A stretch of DNA of 64,000 nucleotides from Microbotryum silenes-acaulis. Lineage: Eukaryota > Basidiomycota > Microbotryomycetes > Microbotryales > Microbotryaceae. The translations under genes and the position numbers were made by a program. The stretch's first letter is position 1. Each line of letters starts with the position of its first letter. Shown piece by piece: positions 10,597 through 23,504 of this stretch. Where the stretch lies: assembly GCA_003665825.1 (NCBI GenBank), contig QPFY01000012.1:434001-498000 (forward strand), read 5' to 3'. The notes beneath the pieces are model-generated. The model ran no database searches. It was not told the origin of the DNA and was given only the letters and a program-made list of their open reading frames with translations.

Positions 10597-12983
10597 CTAT
10601 CGCCTCGCCTTGGTCTCGGCTTGCTTTGCGCTCTTCTTGATCGTCTTCTTGGATCGTTCGGAGGCTTCTCGGATAGCCCATGAGCTGGTGACAATCAAAA
10701 GGGGGTGTCAGTCATCTCGTAAGCCGAAATTGACACCCTGATTGGCGGTACTTACAGAGCATACGACTTGACGGCATCGTCAAAGCTCGAAAGGACCTCG
10801 ATCGACTCGTCATCATCGACGATCGCGCTGGCAGGGGCAGGCCCTTGGTCGTCCTCAGCGGCATCGATGAAGGCTTGCATCTGTGATCCAGAGATTCAGA
10901 AAGCGCCTGTCAGCCTTGCTGCTCTCTGTCTTGAGTTTCCAAGCCAGAACGCACCTGGCCAAAGTAAGGATCGTCACCGGAGAAGGTGTGCACCTCCTCA
11001 TCGTCACCACCGGGGTGTCTGAAAACAGTACGGGATGACAGGTCAATTTCAGAAAGGTGCCATATTTTCTTGGGGGAGTGCTCACCGGACGCGAAGCTGA
11101 GGGGCGTTGTAGGGATCGATGAGGCGCAATTGGTCTAAGGTGGGAGAGAAGAGGGGTATCGTCAACCACCATCCATCGTCCGGACACGCCGATCACACAT
11201 CGAAGTCTTACATCCATCGGCGTCTAGTACCAAAGTTTCGAGAAGACATCGAAATCAGCTATGTTGTCCTCGCTAGGAACTGAGTAACCTTGAACGTACA
11301 AATCTCGAGCTCAGTCGAGTACTTAGTACCCTGAAGGACCAAGGCGTGGGTGAGCGATCCCACAGCTCCCGTCTTGTATTTCCTGCGAAAAGTAATCGAC
11401 TGCAAGTCAGTGAAACGTGGTGCGAATATCAGTTTCATGGCTCGGCAACTTACCAAGTCGCACTCGTGACACGAGGAATACGGTCATCCTCGGCGATCTT
11501 GCCTTCGTCGACAGGAATGACGGAAAGTTCTCCAGCTTCCTCGTACCATTCTGATGCAAAGAGCAAAGTGATTTCTGGTCTATATTCATTCCTGTTGGCT
11601 CTCATCTTCCGCTCATCGACTGACCAAGGGCATGAGCTTGAACCGAGTCCATCTCGACGTCACCACCAAAGTAGCGCGACAGATCGATAAAGTGCGTCGC
11701 CTGTTCGACGATGGGCCCGCAATCACGCGACTTCATCCACCAAGCCGGTTTGGCGATCTTGGCGTACGAGGAGATGTAGCGCGCGACGGTCGCCATGACG
11801 TGGAGGTCGTTGTCCTCGATGATGGAGCGCATCTTTTGGACGACTGTGAGTTGGAGTCGTGGTACGCAAGAGTCTGGTCAATCTCATGATCACTCTGCCT
11901 GTTGGAGTCATTCTCACCTTTGAGGTACCGGAGGAAGTAGCCGACCGAGACGACGGTCTTGCTGTCGACGAGCATGCGGCTCACTTCCACGGCATCCTCG
12001 ACGCTGCCGGTTGAGATGGGCTTCTCGATGAAGAGCTGAGCACATACGGCCGCTGTCAGCCTCCTATATACTACTAGCTTCATCGGTGGAACGTAAGCTC
12101 ACAGCAGGTGTGTTGTTGGGGAATGCCTTCAAGATTTGAACCTCGATATCCTTCCCGGGCTGCAAACTTCCACGGAAAGCGGGCGGCGAACCGACGATAA
12201 AGGCGTGGGGTCGCTCGTCCTCGGACATGGTCGAGACGAAATCATCGAGATTTTTGCAGATGCGCGTGTCTTGATAGGCCGAAACAACGAACGAAGAACG
12301 CTTGCGGTTGAGAACGGCTTCGGCGGTCGCGGCGTTGGGGTCGATGATGGCCACAACTTTGAGGCGGGGGCCGAGCTGAAGAAATGCGCGACAGATGAGC
12401 AACGAAGTGTCTTTTCCCTTCGTTCGGGGTCTAAACCGACCTTGTGCTCAAGTCGGAACGAGTGGTCCCAAGGTCCTGTGAGGGTCGTTCGCAGTGATCA
12501 GTCCGGAGCTGATCGTCAATAGGGGCTGCCTGTAGGGCGCACCTTCGTCACTTCCCTGCAGAGGAGAACGATCCGGATAAAAGCACAGAAGTATCAGCAC
12601 ATTCACTTCACAGCGAGGACTTCCAGACGTGGTCCCGGGTCAACCGTTGGGCAGTTATCGCTGCCCGGACGCCAAAGGTGATTGATTACGTCATGGACGA
12701 ATCGACCTCCTTCGCGGCGGCGGTGTCGTGGCATAAAGCGGGGCCGTGCCCACCGAAGCATATGCGTACAAAGTTGATGTTCTTTTGGGAGGTTGGGGAA
12801 AAGACTTTTGGGTCAGCATTGTTGCATAGGAGGCATATGCCCGTTCGGCCAGGGGTCAACCGGTAACATGTTCCCTAAGGTGCGCAACGGAGCTCATGAA
12901 TGCTTTGGATGGGGAGAGGCACTCACACCAGCTCCGACGAAGACGAGGTTGAAGTTGCCACCGGCCCTGGGCGGCTTGCTCAT
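10597..12983 (-). CDS. Gfo/Idh/MocA-family NAD(P)-dependent oxidoreductase
   Basis: The protein starts MSKPPRAGGNFNLVFVGAG (exon 12927-12983), giving the Rossmann start. It continues through a 12-nt exon (12770-12781, NINF), a 13-nt exon (12543-12555, GSDEG) and a 35-nt exon (12441-12475, PWDHSFRLEHK) to LGPRLKVVAIIDP (from 12375). These micro-exons rebuild VGAGNINFGSDEGPWDHSF without a frame break. Further landmarks are ALFIEKPIS, the family's conserved EKP segment, and SVGYFLRYLK, WWMKSRDCGPIVEQATHFID, and a C-terminal substrate-side domain ending SAKQAETKARR. The stop is TAG at 10597-10599. Such enzymes are soluble dehydrogenases acting on sugars, inositols or related polyols; the substrate here is unknown. 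The upstream gap may hold a non-coding leader exon. Confidence 0.9.
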
Positions 12984-14147
12984 CGTCTGAGGGAGGAGGA
13001 CGTGGCGAGGAGGGTCCACATCAGTTTACGGAAGGCGCTGTACTGGGGCTGTGATGCCGATTCGATGGGTCGGTCGGGGTTCCTACTGACCATCGGACCC
13101 AAGCGGTCCGCGGCGATACTGGGCCTGCGGACACTCGAACGACGACGAGATTCCATGGGCTGTGCACATGAAGGAATGCGATATGCAAGTCAGTGTCGGA
13201 GAATCGGGCGAAGTGGATCGGGTCGGGCTTTTGCAAGGGGCAGGCACGGCGACTGGTAGCGCGTCGGCGCCCGTGGAGCTCGGTCGGGAGCTGTTCAGAG
13301 CTGGATGGAGTGGACACGACCTTACTGACCATTGCGTGTGTTGTATTAGGATGGGAAAAGATAACGACGTGTTCGCTGTAGTGGGGTAGATAGACTCGGT
13401 CAGGTGAAGAAAAACGAGCGCGTGCGATTAGACTCTGACCAGGTGCTTTCCCCGACTCACAGGCTCCGAGTCGTCGTCATCTTGAGGGGATCGACTTTTC
13501 TGTTTGCGATCAATTTCTTCAACGCAGGGGAGTAACCTCGCTGCAAGGCACTGCAAAAGTGTTTTTTGAGTCACAAAGCAATATCCTGGAAGAAGTAGAA
13601 CCAATACGGAGAGAAGGAGCAGAGAACCGCTGTCACTGATGCCAATACACCCTCGTCGGTCCGAAACGATTTCTGCTTCCGAGGAGCAATCTCAATTTAG
13701 GTAGTAGTAGCGCTTCCGAATCTTCCAGGAACACTGAGCCAGACCGGGAAGGTTCTTTCGCATACTCCTTCTACTTGGTTTTCTTGGTTCTTGATGGGGA
13801 TGAAATTGCCTTGCCTGGTCGCAGTCGAATCGTCTCGATGCACGCCGTGCACCGCACCGAAAGGATTTGTGACCATCTACCGCTAGGTTAGAACGGCTGG
13901 CCTAGTTCGATTGCTATGCATAGAAAGTGAAAGAAGGGAGTGACTTGAACGGACCCTCTACCGATACCGAGGCAGCAGACTTTTTTAAAATTGATTTCAT
14001 ATGGAACCGCGTGGGGTCCCGGGGATCAGGGTCGATCCGCCGAGCTTGGGCCGAATTCGCGTCGATCCTCGAATCGATAACCCGTCGACCTTTCTCACCT
14101 CATCTCGACACCCCGGTGCACCCCTCGAAACTTGATCGCTTCTCACC
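12984..14147. other. Intergenic region between divergent oxidoreductase and COQ11-like genes
   Basis: About 1.16 kb with no recognisable gene. On the minus strand an 80-nt open segment at 13461-13540 is bounded by a perfect acceptor (TTGCAG) and donor (GTGAGT) and could be a 5' leader exon of the oxidoreductase transcript. No tRNA-like fold or repeat was seen. Confidence 0.55.
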
Positions 14148-15303
14148 ATGTCCAGGACGATCCCCAAGCTACTCATCGTAGGAGGGAATGGATTCGTCGG
14201 ATCGTCGGTCGCCAAAGCGGCTGTCGCTCGAGGATGGAACGTCGTGTCCCTCTCGCGATCGGGTAATCCGTTCGTCACACCTGCGGGGCATGAGCCGACT
14301 TGGGCCAGTAAGGTCAGCTTTACGAGTGTTCGCAAGTCGTGTGAGAGACTACGTCGACCTTTCAGCTGATTGGTCGTTGCATTGGACAGGTCGAATGGAG
14401 AGCCGGAACGCCGTTCGATCCGTCGACGTATGCGAGCCTGCTGCCATCTTGCACAGCCGTCGTATCCACGCTGGGCACACTGCTCGAGACGAACTACAAG
14501 GAAAACGGACAGGCAAACCCTTTCGGGGTCTTGAGGGGAGTAGTCGATAATGTATTGGGGTCACGCGGGAACCCACTCGCGAAAGGCGCGAATGAACGGA
14601 GTTATGAGAGGATCAATCGCGATGCGGGTCAGTTCACGGTCCATATCCTCGCGATGGACCATCAGACAAGGCTGACGTCTTCATTTTTTTCTCTCTCGAT
14701 GTAGCCGTCATCATGGCCTCGGCCTTTGTCAACTCCTCTCCTCCATCCAGCTCCCCCTCCCGTCGTTCCCCCTTCGTCTACATTTCCGCCGAGGACATTT
14801 TCCGTCCCTTCGTTCCCTCACGCTACATTTCCACAAAGCGTCAGGCCGAATCCCTCATCAGTTCCCTCTCCCAACCTTCAACATCAACCTACGAAGCAGC
14901 AGCCGAATTACCCCCTTCCTCGAATAGGCGCTCGACTCGGACCTTACGCCCTATTTTCATTCGCCCTTCGTTGATTTATCATCCTCATTTAGCGCCGGCG
15001 ACGACGTTACCTGCGACGTTGTTCGAAGCGACGAGTAAGATCCATCGAATGATACCGCCGCCTTTGAGATTCGACACGCTCTTCGCTGTAGGTCCGGATG
15101 CGAGATCGCCGCTCCAACCACATCGTTTGGATGCGCAAGGGGACGAGTTACCTTCAGCTTTCCAATCTATGGCGAGCCTATTCGTGATCCCGCCTATTCA
15201 TGTCGATGCGGTTGGTCAAGCTGTGCTGCGAAGTATAGAGGATGAGAGAGTCGAAGGTGTGGTGGATGTGGAGAGGATGAGGAACATGCTCGGGTTTGAT
15301 TGA
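14148..15303 (+). CDS. COQ11: COQ11-like mitochondrial NAD(P)-binding protein (atypical SDR)
   Basis: Three exons (14148-14312, 14390-14627, 14705-15303) give 333 aa. The N-terminus carries the dinucleotide-binding pattern GGNGFVGSSVAKAA, followed by VEWRAGTPFDP and VVSTLGTLLE. Later come YISAEDIFRPFVPSRYISTKRQAE, the YxxxK-like region, and IPPIHVDAVGQAVLRS, as in NDUFA9/Coq11-type atypical short-chain dehydrogenases. In yeast the homologue associates with the coenzyme Q synthome on the inner mitochondrial membrane and affects CoQ biosynthesis. A classical targeting peptide is not obvious, since the protein starts almost directly with the Rossmann fold, as in the yeast protein. The intron donors are GTCAGC and GTCAGT. 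Family assignment is firm; the exact orthology is inferred. Confidence 0.85.
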
Positions 15304-15685
15304 GGTGTGACGAGCTCTCCTTCTGAAGTCGAACTCAACACTTGTTGTACAACAATTGCTGGCAATCACGGAGACCTCTGTCCCCTGCACCGGTACCATA
15401 AATCGGATCCACTGGTATGTATGACCGCAGACACTCGGCACAAACAGCTTCAAGATGTGTAGACAAACGAGGATTTGCGCGCACGAACCAACCGGTAAGG
15501 CTTGCTGTGACTGGTAGGAAGCCAAGCTCTTGGTGCTCGCGCCCCCGAGGCGGCGAGGCCACGCCAAAGTTCTCACCACCGCATAGCGATCAGAACCTCC
15601 GCGCGAATAGTAGGACAAGCTGGACAACCCAGCACTGGCAGGCGATGTACACGCGACTAGTATTGCACGCCGAAGCGCTCGTGCA
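15304..15685. other. Intergenic, convergent 3' ends
   Basis: This gap lies between the COQ11-like (+) and PRP4 kinase (-) genes. The overlapping short frames show no family resemblance, and I see nothing else here. Confidence 0.6.
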
Positions 15686-18591
<2,906 letters not shown>

Positions 18592-19046
18592 TTTCAGGAA
18601 AGGAGGGAGGAGGGCGTGGGGAGCAGTGTCAGTGATCTCAAGTCTGAGCAAACGGGGGTGCGCCACTGTCCAGGGGAGGGGGGAGGAAGGGGGCTTGGTC
18701 TTGCCGTAGTGTGGTGGGTGGGTTGAAATGAACCCCACTCGAATCGCAATACGACGTCCGAGGTAGATGCGACGCGTGTCCACGCGTTAACGGCGAAGGA
18801 GGATGACTCGTGCCGCGACGGGGAGGGAAGCCGATAGCGCTGATGGTTGTGGAAGCAAGCCAACCGCCAAAGTGCGCGAGCCCCGCGGGGTTGCATCATA
18901 TGCAGTGCTCAGGCTTAGTGCCAGCTTTTCGTACTTGATTAGTGCTAGCGTTGTCCGTGCAGTCTGTTTCACCACCGACGAAGGACCTAATGTACGACAC
19001 CAAGACTCGTTTCCATTGGTTCATCCAAGAGTGTCTACAAAGATCC
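18592..19046. other. Intergenic: PRP4 kinase 5' flank and aldo/keto reductase 3' flank
   Basis: A pyrimidine-rich (minus strand) stretch lies directly upstream of the kinase start, as is common for fungal promoters. No other feature is supported. Confidence 0.55.
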
Positions 19047-20870
19047 CTACGCGGCCGCGCGAACAGCCGTGTAAACAAACTGCGCGGCGGCACATCCAGC
19101 AACCAAGGCCACCGCTCGTTTGGCGTACTGCCAACGCTGCCACGCCTTGAGCTGCGATCCGGCAGAGTCGATCGTAGCAATCTCCTTCTCGGTCAGCTCC
19201 AAGTCGCCGGCGCGAAGGTAGGCATGCAGACGTTCCTTCGAGCGGGTCGTCCTGGTTGGCAGAGAATTAGAGAGAAGGCATATTCAGCTGGCTAGTCCTC
19301 GAACGATGTAGATCAAAAGTGGAGTATCTCCAAATGTCTGAGCGATTGAAATGATGGAGCAACTCTCTAACTCACGTGACGATCACGGCTCCCTTGCTCC
19401 TCGCCCAGGCAAACAGGACCTCGGCCTCCGTAACCGCAACCTTCTCACCCGAATGAGCCTGGGCGATCTTGCGGAGGGGTTTGTCGAGGGGACCACCAGA
19501 TTGATGGGTCAAGGGGTAGAGACTCGAGTAAGCCTCAGTCACGATCCCTTCTTGCTCGTGGTAGGCCAACAATGCCTTTTGTTTGTCGTAGACGTAGGGA
19601 TGAAGCAGCACTTGGTTGACGACCGGGGCCGCCAAGCCGGCTTCACGCAGCACTTCGAAGTCTTTGATCTCGTAATTCTGTGCAATGCACGGAAACTGAG
19701 GTCAGTACATGCGGAGATGCGCTTTACGGCTATCAAGTTAGGGTTTGTGACTTACCGAGACGCCGACAGAGTCTGGTAGCGAGAACAAATAGTGGTAAGA
19801 AGCTCGAACTTTCATTAGCACTGGGCTTTGAAACCCTGAGCTTGCAAGGTGATAACTTACGAGCAAGCCCTTCTTTCTTCAAGACGAGCATCTCTTCCCA
19901 TGCTGCGACCGGATCGGCTTTCGCGAGTCGTGGGGAGTGCTAAACGTCGTGTGACAAATAACTTGCACCAAGTCAGTTTACCGCGACATCAGATTCCGAG
20001 CCTCTGAGTCAGGGCAAGAAGAGGATCAACTTACGATAAGATACAAGTCGACATACTTGAGCTTCAGCTAAATCACGGAAGGATATACATCCTTTCAGCG
20101 TCGTTACCCTTTTGTTCAGGTGGTATCAATGTAGAACTGACGAATTCGAGCGATTCGTTGATGCTCGCTCGGATACCCTTGCCGTCCTTGCCACTCCTGA
20201 GTCAGGGGAGCACGTTGCCCCAGTTAGCAAGTCAGGTCACCTTAGAACTAAGAAGTCGATCCTTGACTGACCACTTGGTCGTGACCCAGACGTCCTTCCT
20301 CTCGAGACCGCTCGCTTTGAGGCCGTCACCGACCTGATGCGAGGTAAAGCTTTTCGTCAGTTCCACTACAACTTGGTAGATGGAGGTATGAAAAAGTGTC
20401 ACACCACTCACCTCGGATTCGTTCCTGTAAATTTGCGCGGTACTGCGGAGAGTGCAGGAGTCGGGCCAGAGTCAGAAATTTAGGGCATTCAGGTTGGTCG
20501 GTCATCCGATGACCGATCGCGATCGAGCGGGTGTGGGGGCGCGAACCGGTCCCAAGTCCCTCCACATCGTCGCCTGGCAGGACTACAGTTCGAGTCCTGT
20601 CCTCCTGGTCTGCATGACCAGCGAGGGATCTTTGAACTAACTCCAAGTGATTGAATCCTGTCTCAAGCGCTTGCTCGACCTAACAAAAACAAGCGAACAG
20701 ACCCACAAAGCCCAGATTAGTTCACACGATGGCGTCACCTCCAGTGGGCCGGAAGCGATGGCTGTACTTACTTGATCTACAACAGTCAATCCGGATCCGA
20801 TAAGCCAAGAGCCGTAGCCGATCTCGGGGATTCGATGGCCGTCAAGAAGCCAAACGTGTTCCCATCCCAT
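19047..20870 (-). CDS. Aldo/keto reductase with C-terminal membrane segment
   Basis: The likely start is at 20870 (MGWEHVWLLDGHRIPEIGYG). Exons then give NHLDTAQIYRNESE (the Asp codon is split by the 20443-20641 intron), KDVWVTTKW, LKLKYVDLYLIHSPR, SVGVSNYE and APVVNQVLLHPYVY, and NADPH-side residues TTTRSKERL. The catalytic tetrad Asp, Tyr, Lys, His is present. This is a normal small AKR except that after SQLKAWQRWQYAKR the chain ends in about 20 hydrophobic residues (AVALVAGCAAAQFVYTAV), which looks like a tail anchor. The frame is also open upstream to an ATG at 21044, which would add an Arg/Ser-rich stretch resembling a mitochondrial presequence. The family reduces aldehydes and ketones with NADPH; the substrate is unknown. 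The stop is TAG at 19047-19049. At least eight introns are present. Confidence 0.88.
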
Positions 20871-21370
20871 GACTGCGGTGGATTGAAGTGGGTTGAATCT
20901 GGAGGTGGCGGTGGGCGAGAGAGGAACCGCGTGGCCCGCGCGAGAGCGGAGGACCGCCCTGATGTGGGGCGACGGCAGCAGACGCGGGCGGCGGCGGCGG
21001 CGGCTAGCGATCGGGGACGAAAAGTACTTGTGCAGGAAAGTCAAATTTCAAGACTACCAGTTCCGAACTCCGTCAGGACCATAAAATCGTAGGACTTCAT
21101 GTTAGAACTTCTGCAAAAACTAGATGGGCCGTTAGGCCCCACTTGTGCCCATGTGCAGTGGCCTACTACACCCATTTCTTAAGTTGTGGCCTGCAGGCTA
21201 AGTTTATCGGAACCTTTGTGGGGGAACGCTAGGTCACTAGACCAGAATGGAGGTTCGAGCTCGCGAAGGTACCCCAACTCGCACCTCTGGCATCCACAAG
21301 TCATTGGGGGAAAAAGAAGAAGAGTGGAATACGGTCTCCGTCAGCGTTGCTCAATGCGCAATGGCCAAAC
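20871..21370. other. Intergenic: reductase 5' flank and sulfatase 3' flank
   Basis: The part up to 21044 is open in the reductase frame and may encode an N-terminal extension; otherwise nothing was recognised. A GCG-type trinucleotide run lies near 20985-21005. Confidence 0.5.
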
Positions 21371-23317
21371 TTAACGCCGCATACTCACCGAATACGTAAC
21401 CTTCGGCAGCTGGCGAAAGTACTGGTCATACTTCTCGTCGAGTGCCTCCTTCAATGACCTAATATTCCCTTGCGGAAACATCTCCTTCCAAGGCCTCTTG
21501 CACACCTCCCCGACGCAAGTTTTAAGCACGAGCAATAACGCATCCAGCCGAAGCAGAAGTTTCTGCAGTTCTGACGATTGCGACTCCACCTCAGCGAGAT
21601 TGTGCATTTGATCAGGGTCGGTGGGGAGGTCGTAGATCTCGTGCTCGCCCGTACACCAGACAGCGTAGCTGAGGTCGATTGAGTCACCCTCTACGATTCG
21701 GATCGCGCGATAGGTTGTGTTGAGCCAAGACTTGCCTGCGGATATATGGTCAGGATAATTCAGCTTACCTGGATCAACGGTGTGGGCACACCTCTCGGAC
21801 TGACCTGCAGTGCATATTTCCCTTCTTCGATCCCGTCCACCCAGTACTCCGCCAAATGATACTGCTTGATCCCTTCCCTCTCCACAACCTGCCGCAATGC
21901 TTGGGTCAAAGGTACGAGCGAGCCATCATGCTCAAAGTCCGACTCGGCGCCAGCCAGATGCATGATCGTCGCGCCCAAGTCCGCAAGAGGATATACTGAT
22001 TTACTGTCGACCAACCCTTTGGCAACTCCCGGTCCTCGAACGACGAGGGGAACTCGAATGTCCTCTTCATATGGTAGAGTCTTCCCAGGGTTGCGCCGAT
22101 GCCCGCCATTCGCCTCGAATCCATTGTCCGAGGTGTAGATTATGATCGTATCGTCCAATTTGCCAAGCTCTTTGAGCTTATCGACAACGGATTCGACCAG
22201 CTCGTCGACGGCTTGTAAGGAGCGCAGACGTTGTCGGTAGAACTCTTCGATGTACTCGACGTGGGTCTGATTCAGTCGTTCGAGTTGACGGACCCATGAA
22301 GCACCACTCGGGGAGGATGGGTTGTGAGAGGCTCGTCAATAGTTGAAGGTCACGTCCTTGAAGAGATGGGCGTGACGGGGTGCGGATTCGGGGGCTTGAA
22401 GCCGGACTGGGCCGAAATCGTGAGAAAGGCTCACGATGTGTGAGTGAGGCGCGATAGGGGCGACTGCAGCCGAACAGTGCAACTGTCAGAACACTCCTTA
22501 TACGACTAAGCTCGATGAATGGCGTATACTCACTACCGACGAAGAAGGGCTTGCCTTGGTGACTTGCATCGCTTATCAGACCCAACGCTTTCTCCTTCAC
22601 TAGGTCCGTCGAATACGATGCGGAGTGGTACTGTACGGGCGAACTGACGCGACCGAAAGAGGCATTCACATAGTTGTACGTCTGAGGGTCCAGCAAGAAA
22701 TCGGCATCTGTAAACGGGAGAACATGCACCTATTAGGAATTTTGAGCTATCGAACAGGGTGCTTTTGAAGTCAACTAACCCGTGAAGCCAGTTGGAGCCA
22801 ATTTTTCATAGTTGTTCACGTTATGCCCATTCATAAGTTTTCCGTATCGCGTCGAATATCCGGCGTTTTGCAGGAAGCTTGGGAGATAACTGAAGCGATG
22901 AGACGAGCAGTCAGATCAATGCTCGAAGGCTGTGTCAAATCCTGGATGATCTTACTGGCTATTGTACCCCTTCTCGCTAAAGACCCCCCACCCGCCCCAA
23001 GGTGGAATGACCGAAGTGATGTTGGTGTTGTGCGCTGCTTGGGCCCTTAGGAAGGACGTCCTCGAAGGGCAGCACAGCGAGACAGACGCGAAAAAGCGCT
23101 CGAACGAGGTGCCTTCCTGGACCAGCAGTCGCTGGACCGCCTTCATGGTCGAGATTGAGTCTTGTACCGCATCTTGGTCATCAACGATGATTAAGACGAT
23201 GTTGGGCTGGGTCTTGGATCGCGTCGGATCGTCTTGAGGGCCTTGAACTTGTCCTGCTGCCGCTGCCCCACTTGAGGATTGCGGAGCCGTTCGGGCGACG
23301 GGCCGTATTTTTGCCAT
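21371..23317 (-). pseudogene. Arylsulfatase-type sulfatase, reading frame interrupted by one in-frame TGA
   Basis: From MAKIRPVARTAPQ (23317) the frame carries NIVLIIVDDQDAV, with the metal-binding Asp pair, and the formylglycine signature CCPSR within SLCCPSRTSFLR. It continues with the exons HYLPSFLQNAGYSTRYGKLMNGH, DADFLLDPQTYNYVN and FFVVAPIAPHSH. After HLFKDVTFNY a TGA stop (22336-22338) falls in frame, and the same frame then resumes with family-like sequence (ASWVRQLERLNQTHV, DDTIIIYTSDNGFEANGGH, VPLVVRGPG) and a normal C-terminus (EHEIYDLPTDPDQM...). No GT-AG intron that I tried removes the stop in phase. No signal peptide is visible at the proposed start, although the family is normally secreted. 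So this is either a recent pseudogene, a base error, a readthrough site, or an exon structure I have missed. The intact enzyme class hydrolyses sulfate esters. Confidence 0.75.
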
Positions 23318-23504
23318 TCGGGAAAGAGGTCCGAGTTCCGTCGGCTCGTCGGCTCGTCGGCTGCAGATCCCGAGCCACTAATCTCCGATCAACCTAAGAC
23401 TCGGCGTCCACAACTTCTTTAGCTCCGACGTTGAACTCCGGTCTCCACCTGGTACCTATTTTCTCAAGGCTCAATGGGTCGAGAGTGATCTGGTGCAGAG
23501 GGAG
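23318..23504. promoter_or_regulatory. Short divergent promoter region, sulfatase / MFS transporter 1
   Basis: Only 187 bp separate the proposed start codons of the sulfatase (-) and the first MFS transporter (+). The interval contains nearly three copies of an 8-bp unit TCGGCTCG at 23341-23362. Shared regulation is plausible but inferred only from the arrangement. Confidence 0.45.

Noticed and set aside
20575..20625. tRNA-like T-arm string in the reductase intron
   Set aside because: The stem positions required for a T-arm do not pair, and no matching D, anticodon and acceptor stems surround it.
22250..22480. Short intron removing the sulfatase stop
   Set aside because: The only nearby GT donor (GTGACC) paired with the following AG leaves the wrong frame, and an intron from the earlier GTGAGC would delete conserved residues.
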